From positions 50,972,960-51,036,959 of the forward strand of contig OZ023262.1 in NCBI GenBank assembly GCA_964006375.1: a DNA stretch of 64,000 bases, written 5' to 3'. Position 1 is the stretch's first letter, and each line of letters starts with the position of its first letter. The DNA comes from Tillus elongatus. Lineage: Eukaryota; Arthropoda; Insecta; Coleoptera; Cleridae. Of this stretch, positions 56,390-64,000 are shown one piece after another. A model generated the notes under the pieces. That model was not told the origin of the DNA and ran no database searches. It worked only from the letters and a program-made list of their open reading frames with translations. The position numbers and the translations under genes are program-made.

Positions 56390-57452
56390 ATAGAAAATTG
56401 TTCAATATGGTCACTGTTTTGTTCAATGCAGTTTATATATCTTTTTGAAGCACGCCTGCAAGCTCTGGTGTGGGTATTTTGGTTAATATGATTTATAGCT
56501 TCCGTGACTCTGTTTCGTAATTTCTTGATATTTTGTGGTGGATCGAATTTATACACATCATTCTTCAGAGTACCCCAAAAATAAAACTCCATGGGTATCA
56601 GGACTTCGAACACACCAATGAACCGGCTCATTGTTACAAATGACACGATTATTAAAATTTTGGTCAAACAATTCTTTGACGATCATAAATCCCAAATCTC
56701 GTCTAAATTATAATGAACTCTTCTAATTGTTGGTAAGATATCATTTCTCAATAGATTAAGATACCTTTCCCCAGTTAGATTATTTTCAAAAAAGAACGGA
56801 CCAACAATGAAGCTACCTGATTTTTTTAAAATTAACTATCTAATCTACAAATAAAAATAACAGTTTTTTACCTAATAAGCCGCACCAAACATTAATACCA
56901 TATCTGTCTTGCAATCGTCTTTCTTCCTTTAGATGGGGATTTTCATTTGCCCAATAATCCATATTATGGCGGTTATACACACCACAACTTGTAAATCTGG
57001 GTTCATCAGTCCATATTATTTTCAGATCAAAATTGTCATCTTGCTGAGATTGTCCTTGATACCATCTGCAGAATTGAAGTCGCTTAGGATAATCGTCAAC
57101 ATTTAAGCCTTGTACGATTGTAGGTTTGTATGGATGGTAATGGCTTTGTTTTAATACACGATGTACAATACTTTTTGGAACGTCCATTTTTTCACCATAA
57201 AACCGAACAGATTGCGGAGGGTTTTCGTTTGAAACCTGTAAGACGTCATTATTTCTTTCTTCATTTCGAGGCATTGGTAGTTTCTTTGCATAGAAGCTAC
57301 CGTCGTTCAACAGATTGGTCACTAACCTGCAAAATATTTTGTCGTCTTTCTGGGTAGTTGTTTTGATATGAATTTGCAGCTACCTCAGTATTTCGGTTAG
57401 AACGAATATAACATTCCAACATGTCAAAATATTCTTGATTACTGAACATATT
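56390..57452 (-). pseudogene. Mariner-like transposase with intron-like insert
   Basis: The N-terminal frame from 57452 reads MFSNQEYFDMLECYIRSNRN and YQNNYPERR. A +1 shift near 57310 leads to VLKQSHYHPYKPTIVQGLNV, IIWTDEPRFTSCGVYNRHNM (first catalytic Asp), WANENPHL and GINVWCGLLG. After a 55-nt insert it continues GSFIVGPFFFENNLTGERYL and ILPTIRRVHYNL. The QQDGAPPH block is missing, and the last block is changed to VFEVLIPMEFYFWG. The C-terminus reads VTEAINHINQNTHTRACRRA. Inactive. Confidence 0.8.
56817..56871 (-). other. 55-nt GT...AG intron-like insert in transposase
   Basis: On the minus strand TTATTAG|GTAAAAAACTG opens and AAAAATCAG|GTAGCTTC closes the insert. Removing it restores the reading frame as GLLG-SFIVGPFFF, as in related transposases. 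It is A/T-rich with an internal TTTGTAG. Confidence 0.6.
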
Positions 57453-57455
57453 GTT

Positions 57456-57784
57456 GAATAATATTTAAAATAAACAGGAAACAAACTATTTAGTACCAAA
57501 TTTTAAGCAACGTGTTAAATACACCTTAAATTGTTCAGATAGATAGATAGTTCGCGAAATAATGGGAATGAAAATTGGAAAGTTATATCAGTTAATAAAG
57601 CAATAACGTGAGAAGATGCAATTGGTTTGAAATATTAGTTGGATGGAGTTTTGGTAAAAATTGTAAATGACTTTGAGAAAATATCAAAATTGCTATGAAT
57701 CTGTGGCGAATTTATTTTGAAACATTAGTACAAAAAAATTCTGTAATTATAGTACAAGAACAAGTATTCTACTTCCTTGTATTG
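57456..57784. other. Unassigned stretch
   Basis: Nothing recognised; a short (GATA)3 run lies near 57540. Confidence 0.45.
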
Positions 57785-58461
57785 GCACCATTGAAATTCA
57801 AGTTATTCAAAGTAATGAGTCCTTTTCACTTGTTGGATCGAAATCTCAATTGGCACCAACATGTCACATCAATTGCAGAAGCGGCTGCTAAGATATTAGG
57901 TTTCCTCTTCCAGGCTCGCAAATACTTTTCACCAGCTAATCTCTGTATCTTATATACTTCACAAATAAGGCCAAACCTCGAATACTGCTCCCACATCTGG
58001 GGTGCCGCTGCCGCTTCTACACTCGCTATCCTGGACTCTATTCATAAGAGAGCTATACATCTCATCGGTGACCCTACCCTCATCCAAAGGCTGCCATCCC
58101 TTGCCCACCGACGTGCCGTCGGTGACCTCTCGCTCTCTCTCTTTTATAGATATCTGCACGGGCACTGCTCAGAGGGGTTTTCTTCCATAGTTCCTCCACC
58201 TGCTACCCCCAACAGATCTACCAGGGGAACAGTGCGAATGCACCCTTTTACTGTCCAGGTCACCAGACATAGAACATCTTGTTATGCCCGCTCTTTAGTC
58301 CCAAGAACTTCCAAGTTATGAATTCCTTGCCGGCACATATTTTTTCCTTCTCCTCCGAACCTCCAAACCTTCAAAGCCAGAATTAACAAGTTGCCTCTTT
58401 CCTCCTTGTCGACACCCACGGTACGATAGTATTTAGGCTGTAGGTGTGTTGTTGAAATATT
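57785..58461 (+). pseudogene. 3' part of the 31-kb-type non-LTR retrotransposon
   Basis: The frame at 57695-58321 gives [50 protein letters not shown] and CYARSLVPRTSKL, in line with the 31.1-32.7 kb protein from motif E to near the C-terminus. A one-base loss breaks it at 58321, and the 3' end is TAGGTGTGTTGTTGAAATATT. It is followed by a CAA/AAT-rich stretch. Confidence 0.85.
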
Positions 58462-58469
58462 AAAGAAAG

Positions 58470-60110
58470 CATGTATGATTACTTTGCTACAATAAACAAT
58501 AACAATAAACAACAACAACCCGAAGTGACAGATGGACGAATGTAGAAAGGTCTGGTATACATAAACGAGCGGCAGGTAGAACAGTCAGACAGCAAGTGAG
58601 TCAGTGTTTGTGCGGAATTTATAAAAAAATATAATAGTTGGCGTGCTTATTATCGGAACGTAGTTACAGTAAATTAGTAGTTTGAAAAACTAACAAAAAG
58701 AGAAACCGGAAGAACGTAACAATATCTATAGAGCCTTTTATAGAAAACCCCCATAAAAATATGCTGTTTATTAATTGGTTATTTATTTTATGAAAGATAA
58801 AGTTTTTCTCCCTTATAGAAAGTCGCTTTCAGGAAGCACTTTCGATGTAGGGACTTTTTCTGAATATTCTGTTTTCCATCTTAAAGCAGAACCTCAATCT
58901 TTCCTTAATGTCTTGACCGTAGATATCTGAAAGATATAATTTCCCATCATAAACCAAATAATATTTTTATTTAGTAGACAGGAAGAGCAATTTCAGTGAG
59001 TAATAGAATACTAATTTATTAGGCAAGCGCAAGAATATGAATTTAAGGAAATGGGACATAAATAAATATGCGATGTTCACGTTTCCTTAATTCAAAGATA
59101 TGGATTGCTTCCATTAAGACAATGCGTTTTAACCACTAATGGTCGCCGGTCTGGATGACGGATGCATGTTATTAATACCCAGACCACATAAACCACCGGT
59201 AATGTCTTCACACTTGACTAATGTTGTGATACTCAGCATGTAGAGTACTTGGAAAAGGTTAATGTTGCGAAATTTTGAAATATATTTATTGATCTATCAA
59301 ACATTTGGATCTTAGAACCACATCATAGACTGAAATCATTTTCTTAAGTTAAAGTTCTAAGGTAAAATACCATGTTTCAAGTCTAATGTATCTCTACTAA
59401 AAATTATATAGCAATAAAGAATTTTTCAGTAAGAATGATATGATTTTCTAATGAAATATCAACATTGCTTTCAATGTTGGAACTGTCATTAGTTGTCACT
59501 TGACGATTCATTATGGGAAATAGACAATTTTCATGAATTTAACATTAACCTAATAGTTTTTCATGCATGGAATATTATCACGTGCATGAAAATACCCAAG
59601 AACATATATATTAGACAGAAAAGTACTTTCAAGAACCAAACAATTTTGAAATATTATCATGTGACTGCGAAGGTTCTGCTATTATTCATGATAGTGGATA
59701 ATAAATAATAAATAAATATCGTGTTCCCATTTGCCTTATGGCATGATAAGTATGGTCGCTTGTTTCTCAACATCGTGGTAAATTTTATTCGTTTATTGTG
59801 TTTCTTCTAATTGCATAGCGTAAAGTGTACGTAATAAAATTGGGGAGAAAGGTTTTCAATAGGCGCAATCAGGTAATTTGCCAAGAATTTACTCATTTAT
59901 GATGACATCATTCTTTCGTGGATATTCTGACATCATAAGTGCTGAACTCAAATGAGCAAAACCTGGAAGCTATGTGTAAATAAGTCAATGCTAGGTGAAC
60001 ACGTATTTAGCCAAGTATATCATGTACATATTTTGCTTTGAGTGAAGTCAGCATGACATGATAACAACATAACCTCAAATTTACCATGTGTTTTTGATAG
60101 AACAATGTTG
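58470..60110. other. Longest repeat-poor stretch, unassigned
   Basis: About 1.6 kb without (TA)n, recognised element or gene. The frame at 59493-59708 has no known similarity. It is a candidate for unique host sequence. Confidence 0.5.
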
Positions 60111-60164
60111 TCCGAATTAACTACAGATGTAATTTCTGAACGTCACAACGTCTGGGTTAGACAT

Positions 60165-60637
60165 ATTTCCAAGGTAGAAAAGAACAGAACAAGGCTATAC
60201 TCCAGACTGAATTTTTATTAGGTAAAAGCCCTACGCGTTTCGGCCCATAAATCTGGCCATCATCAGGGGCTTCCTGAAACATTACAAAAGGTGGTTGTGT
60301 CAGAAACAAAGTCTCTGGTAGGTCGGCAAGTATCACACGAGACCCGCTGTTACAGAATTCTAAACAGTCTTACAAGCAAAGTCTAAAAGCACAAACTATA
60401 GTCAAAACTAATATTCTGTACAACAAATTATACTAACAAAATCAAAGCTAAAAGCTAAAAGCTAAAAGTTAAGAAGTTAAAAACATAAAATGTCCAAAGC
60501 TCAGTCGAGGCACCTCTAAGCAGCAAAAATAGCAATGCAAAAGCAGTGAACGTCACCAAAACAGGCAGAAACCCGTGTAAATTAAGATTTAAATTGCAAT
60601 GACACACTACAATGTAAGGTCTCTACACAACTAAAAC
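60165..60637 (-). repeat. Left Penelope LTR (inverted copy)
   Basis: It matches the reverse complement of 62610-63070 over its length, from ATTTCCAAGGTAGAAAAGAA to CTCTACACAACTAAAA, with few substitutions and a CTAAAAG unit gain near 60445. Confidence 0.95.
60226..60272 (-). ncRNA. Hammerhead-ribozyme-like motif, left Penelope LTR
   Basis: Minus-strand copy of the motif at 62963-63009; all pairing and core bases are the same. Confidence 0.65.
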
Positions 60638-60639
60638 AC

Positions 60640-62115
60640 TTCTTACCTCGCCTTTATGGGCTCCCCAAAATTCATAAGGATGGATGTCCGATCCGCCCGG
60701 TTGTCTCCTTCGTAGGTTGTCTAACGCATAGGTTGGCAAGCTTCCTGGCAACATTTTTAACTTCACATGTAAATGTTACCTCCCCATTTTCCATTAAGAA
60801 CTCTGTTGCTCTAGTCGACAGACTTAGAGATGTCCCAATAAATGACACTTCAGTGTTGGTTTCGTTCGACGTTTCCAATCTTTTCACCAGTGTTCCGGTA
60901 AAACAGACACTACTCATACTCAGAAATCTGATTGCATCTTCTTCACTTGGTTTAGATTTACAGAGGGCCTTGAATGCTTTGGTCAAGGTTTGTCTCGAAC
61001 AGAACTTCTTCTCCTTCAATAATCAAATATTCATACAGAAGGATGGCCTTCCCATGGGTAACACTTTGTCCCCCCTCTGTGCAGAGGTCTTCATGACCTT
61101 TTTCGAAAAGGATCTTATTTTCAAAGATTATAATCCGTTTAGAGACTTCATCTCATCCTGGACACGTTACGTAGATGACATACTTGTTGTCTGGTCTGGC
61201 CCCACAGAGCAGCTACATCATTTCTTGACTTGGCTAAACAGCTTACATGTCAACATAAACTTTACTATGGAGTTGGAAGAAAATAGTTCCATTAGCTTTC
61301 TGGACCTAAAATTGACTAGAACAATCAACAACATTGAATTCGAAATTTACAGAAAACCAACCCAAACAGACCACTTAATTCCGTTCAAATCATGTCATCA
61401 TGTTTCTCATAAACTAGCGTCCTTGATGTTTTTGATAGACAGACTTTTTAGAATCCCCATGTCACAGACAAAGTTTGATAATGAGTTAAATATTATCAAA
61501 CAACTAGCCACTAACAACGATTATCCTATCAGTATTGTCGATAGACTGATCAGGAAGAAAAGTCGCCAAATTTTAAGAGAAGACAGCTCAGTCATTCCAA
61601 CATCTCGTGCTGACAACACTTGCTATTTTCCGTTGACATATTGTGGACCCATTACCAATGCCATCACAAAAGTCTTGAAGAGAGAAAATCTAAAATTTGC
61701 TTACAAATCTAAGAACACCCTTAACAAGATGTTAGTTCACAATAAAGACGACATCCCCCTCTTGAAGAAGTCAGGAGTTTATTGCCTTAGCTGTGGAGAC
61801 CCTGATTGCAAGACTGTATACATTGGCAGAACTGGGAGAGCCCTGAACACCAGAATTTCAGAACATCTCAGGAGCAGAAACAATGCTGATAATGTCACTT
61901 CAGCTTTTGGTTGCCACCTCAGAGAGACTGGTCATGTCTTTGAGAGGGAAAACAATGTTAAAATCCTTCACCCATCCACAATTGGTACTGAACAGTTCGT
62001 CCTTGAAGAGATGGAAATCTACAGATACACCTACAACCCCAACAACACTGTTATAAATGCTTCTAATACTAGTGAAATTAACTTTCCACCAATTTATAGA
62101 AATATACTTGACTAG
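60640..62115 (+). CDS. Penelope-like reverse transcriptase with GIY-YIG endonuclease (5'-truncated)
   Basis: The frame is open from 60586 and coding from about 60640, where the left LTR ends, to the stop at 62113-62115 (about 491 residues). RT blocks (numbered from 60640): RLYGLPKIHKDGCPIRPVVS (4-23), VSFDVSNLFTSVP (motif A, about 74-86), GLPMGNTLSPLCAEVFM (motif B, about 136-152), RYVDDILVVW (motif C, YVDD at 61168-61179) and ISFLDLKL (about 218-225). The C-terminus holds GVYCLSCGDPDCKTVYIGRT and RALNTRISEHLRSR of the GIY-YIG nuclease, with GCHLRETGH and a catalytic-type Glu in FVLEEMEIY. Both domains look intact, but the normal N-terminal ~250-350 residues are gone, so it cannot act alone. 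No stop or frameshift occurs. Confidence 0.9.
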   Translation, partial: FLPRLYGLPKIHKDGCPIRPVVSFVGCLTHRLASFLATFLTSHVNVTSPFSIKNSVALVDRLRDVPINDTSVLVSFDVSNLFTSVPVKQTLLILRNLIASSSLGLDLQRALNALVKVCLEQNFFSFNNQIFIQKDGLPMGNTLSPLCAEVFMTFFEKDLIFKDYNPFRDFISSWTRYVDDILVVWSGPTEQLHHFLTWLNSLHVNINFTMELEENSSISFLDLKLTRTINNIEFEIYRKPTQTDHLIPFKSCHHVSHKLASLMFLIDRLFRIPMSQTKFDNELNIIKQLATNNDYPISIVDRLIRKKSRQILREDSSVIPTSRADNTCYFPLTYCGPITNAITKVLKRENLKFAYKSKNTLNKMLVHNKDDIPLLKKSGVYCLSCGDPDCKTVYIGRTGRALNTRISEHLRSRNNADNVTSAFGCHLRETGHVFERENNVKILHPSTIGTEQFVLEEMEIYRYTYNPNNTVINASNTSEINFPPIYRNILD

Positions 62116-62609
62116 TGCCATCTACAGTGAAAAACATAAGTATTCTGTGGAGTCAAGGAGCCCGGAAATGTTACGTGCTCTGTGCTGCTCGGCACGGCTG
62201 AGTTAAATGTCAGGTGTCATTTCGTGTGTCACTTGTCAGTCACTTGTCACTTTTAGCTAAAAGTCGTAGCGCCTTTGTTCGTCCCCTCCTGTTCTATTCG
62301 TGTATTCGGCTTTTAACCGTCCTCCATTTCAAATGTGAAAGTTTATTTGTATCGCCGTTTGTCCATTGCTGTAATTTGAGGTTTTAATGTTTTTAATTCC
62401 GCCTTCACCCACATAGTGCAAGGAAACAAAAGCGACAGTTGATGAAAATAGCCACGATGATAGATTTCTTGTAAAGTCCAGTTGCTGTTATATAAAAAAC
62501 AGAACGTAAGTGTTTTTGGCCATTTTGTTTTACTTTTATTGGGCACCATAGGTTTAACTCAGTATTTTCTCTGAAAGTTCAGCTCTGGTTGTGCAGTCTG
62601 CAGCTTTTT
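62116..62609 (+). other. Penelope 3' non-coding region
   Basis: Between the stop codon and the right LTR. It contains a short tandem GTCACTTGTCA repeat (about 62230-62250). No open frame. Confidence 0.6.
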
Positions 62610-63070
62610 AGTTGTGTAGAGACCTTACATTGTAGTGTGTCATTGCAATTTAAATCTTAATTCACACGGGTTTCTGCCTGTTTTGGTGACTTTCACTGCT
62701 TTTGCATTGCTATTTTTGCTGCTGAGAGGTGCCTCGACAGAGCTTTGGACATTTGATGTTTTTAACTTCTTAACTTTTAGCTTTTAGCTTTGATTTTGTT
62801 CGTATAATTTGTTGTACAGAATGTTAGTTTTGACTATAGTTTGTGCTTTTAGACTTTGCTTGTAAGACTGTTTAGAATTCTGTAACAGCGGGTATCGTGT
62901 GATACTTGCCGACCTACCAGAGACTTTGTTTCTGACACAACCACCTTTTGTAATGTTTCAGGAAGCCCCTGATGATGGCCAGATTTATGGGCCGAAACGC
63001 GTAGGGCTTTTACCTAATAAAAATTCAGTCTGGAGTATAGCCTTGTTCTGTTCTTTTCTACCTTGGAAAT
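62610..63070 (+). repeat. Right Penelope LTR
   Basis: It runs from TTTTAGTTGTGTAGAGACC to CCTTGGAAAT. A CTTTTAGCTTTTAGCTTTG microrepeat sits near 62780. It ends at the 12-bp target duplication. Confidence 0.95.
62963..63009 (+). ncRNA. Hammerhead-ribozyme-like motif, right Penelope LTR
   Basis: Stem I AAGCCC (62963-62968) pairs with GGGCTT (63004-63009). The core CTGATGA is 62969-62975. Stem II GGCC (62977-62980) pairs with GGCC (62990-62993). GAAA is 62994-62997. Stem III ACG/CGT (62997-63002) is self-complementary without a loop, and A63003 is at the cleavage position. One unpaired U precedes stem II, which departs from the consensus. Hammerheads of this kind are known from Penelope-like elements. 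Confidence 0.7.
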
Positions 63071-63082
63071 TTAACTACAGAT

Positions 63083-63294
63083 AACTAATGGAAGCAAACC
63101 CAATAATTTCGTTAACTAATAACCATGTTTTATGTCGGTTGTTAATACTAAGCGTAATATGTACAGCTAATACTTAATGTGTACAGATAAACATACCTTG
63201 ACCACATGAAAATTACAACTTAACTTAATAACGTATGATAAGAATTGTAACCTTATATCACTAATATTCATTGTGAAAATGAGGTGGTACTTAC
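63083..63294 (-). other. Putative intron part / unassigned
   Basis: Lies downstream of the splice donor of the THAP-like exon on the minus strand. No acceptor or second exon is recognised before the Penelope insertion. Confidence 0.35.
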
Positions 63295-63480
63295 ATTAAA
63301 GTGGTCTTCCCAACAATATAAGACGGTTTTCTCAGATAACTGTGGATCTTTCCTTTCATCCCGCTTCATAACTTTGCACCTTTGCTTTCTAGTTTGAGCC
63401 ACTTTTGGAGCAATAGAAAATAGTTTCCCTGGAGTTTCTATAGTGTTATTTGTACACATTGGTACTATGTAGTATTTATA
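63295..63480 (-). pseudogene. Degenerate THAP-domain exon
   Basis: On the minus strand it reads YKYYIVPMCTNNTIETPGKL, then SIAPKVAQTRKQRCKVMKRD and SEKTVLYCWEDHFN, ending at GTAAGT. THAP zinc fingers normally have CxxxxC near the start, a conserved Trp after the PK block and CxxH at the end. Here the first Cys is Tyr, the Trp is replaced (RCKV) and the third zinc ligand is displaced (YCWEDH in place of an FCEDH type). So three key positions are altered. The exon may begin at the ATG at 63459 or be an internal exon from about 63480; a stop lies at about 63487. THAP proteins bind DNA, and some derive from P-element transposases. It could be a decayed host gene or transposon exon. Confidence 0.6.
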
Positions 63481-63489
63481 TAAGCTTTA

Positions 63490-64000
63490 TTTTTCATATT
63501 ATCAAATAAAATCACGTGCAGAAACCAAGATTCAATCAATAACTTGCAACACAGTATGTAAACACAGAGAAGTAAGTTTATTGTTTACTATTGAACTGTC
63601 CCGTGACGTTACAGATCATGGCGGCAAAACAGTGATGTTTGAAATCAATTATGAAATTCGCATTTTCAAATTTTCGTTGTTTTTGTAATATGTGAAATGA
63701 AAAAAATATTAACAATCATCTTTGTGGGATGTCTATCAGATGTGATAAGAAAAAAAAAACATGCGAATTGTCTATTACACGCATCAACACCGTTTGGCTA
63801 TTATCCAAAAAAATACGTATTAAGAACTTTCGGTTATTGTCAAAGAAATATATGCAGATAGAGGTTCTTTTGTGAATACTGAAAGTGCCTTTCGCAAGAA
63901 CTATGGTCTGCATCGGTCTTCTGTGCTTGTTATTTATTTGTCGAACCTTGAAAATTTTAAAGTGTGGGGAACATTGCTGCTGTAAGAGGTAGCATTGCAG
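63490..64000. other. Unassigned stretch, with weak promoter-like motifs
   Basis: ATCATGGCGGCAAAAC at about 63617-63632 matches a YY1/PHO-type site and GTGACGTTAC at about 63602-63611 a CRE-like site. They lie upstream of the THAP-like exon in its orientation. No gene is visible. Confidence 0.35.

Larger units (their letters stand above)
55646..57455 (-). mobile_element. Mariner-like element with ~750-bp non-coding 3' end
   Basis: One end is ACAGTGTGTCCCAAACTGGG at 55646. The transposase runs on the minus strand from about 57452 to 56390. The opposite terminus expected beyond 57455 is not found, so the 5' end is truncated. Its non-coding end is duplicated at 47640-48396. Confidence 0.75.
60129..63070 (+). 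mobile_element. Penelope-like element with inverted LTRs, 5'-truncated
   Basis: Left LTR (inverted) is at 60165-60637 and right LTR at 62610-63070. TTAACTACAGAT occurs at 60117-60128 and 63071-63082, a 12-bp target duplication. The left side has a 36-bp extension beyond the inverted copy (60129-60164), a known Penelope trait. The RT frame is joined to the left LTR, so the N-terminal part of the protein gene is missing. High identity between the LTRs suggests a young insertion. Confidence 0.9.

Noticed and set aside
60672..61019. 115-codon minus-strand frame
   Set aside because: Antisense shadow of the Penelope RT.

Overview
The window reads as AT-rich, repeat-dense, non-coding chromosomal DNA of an arthropod, most likely an insect. 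The evidence is the set of mobile elements: R1-, Jockey/CR1- and RNase-H-type non-LTR retrotransposons, several mariner-like transposases, an hAT transposon with a TTF zinc finger, a Penelope-like element and tRNA-derived SINEs. I cannot fix the order. I found no intact host gene. The only host-like coding trace is a degraded THAP-domain exon with a good splice donor near 63.3-63.5 kb.\n\nThe most repeated component is one dispersed family, called here the TA-core repeat. A full copy is about 1.1-1.5 kb. One end starts with GGACGCAGCAAGTGCGTT, the other ends in a hairpin (TTTAGTGAATTTT / AAAATTCACTAAA), and a (TA)n tract of roughly 70-200 bp lies at a fixed internal position. I count about two dozen copies or fragments in both orientations. 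Most of the 24 long (TA)n arrays belong to them. Other elements appear to have landed inside (TA)n tracts: a mariner-like element (19386-21254), a giant palindrome (21831-22923), a Penelope-type relic (23001-23514), a non-LTR retrotransposon (31070-33676) and a probable solo LTR (48508-49498).\n\nLayout. 0-5.9 kb: remnants of three non-LTR elements (an R1-like one carries a MITE), plus a CpG-rich stretch with 20-bp palindromes. 5.9-19.2 kb: mostly TA-core repeats, including an inverted pair, with SINE pieces. 19.4-23.6 kb: mariner with long terminal repeats, the palindrome with 70-bp tandem repeats, and a Penelope LTR relic with a hammerhead-ribozyme-like motif. 24-31 kb: TA-core repeats, a broken Jockey-type element ending in (AAAT)n, and a chimeric mariner relic. 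31-38 kb: a non-LTR element with an intact 543-codon reverse transcriptase frame, unannotatable DNA, and a fold-back pair of the same family. 37.6-42 kb: mariner relics around an RNase-H-bearing non-LTR relic. 43.6-46.5 kb: an 11-monomer 210-bp satellite with a three-monomer higher-order pattern, then a degenerate minisatellite. 47-54.5 kb: mariner ends, the solo LTR nested in a TA-core repeat, and an hAT element split by another TA-core repeat. 55.6-58.5 kb: a mariner transposase with an intron-like insert and another retrotransposon end. 60.1-63.1 kb: a 5'-truncated Penelope-like element with inverted LTRs, a 12-bp target duplication, an open RT/GIY-YIG frame and hammerhead motifs in both LTRs.\n\nThe two best leads are the TA-core repeat as a possible non-autonomous Helentron/HINE-like family that seeds microsatellites and perhaps a satellite, and the Penelope-type ribozymes with self-complementary stem III. 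All assignments come from reading the sequence and translations by eye; no alignment or database search was run.
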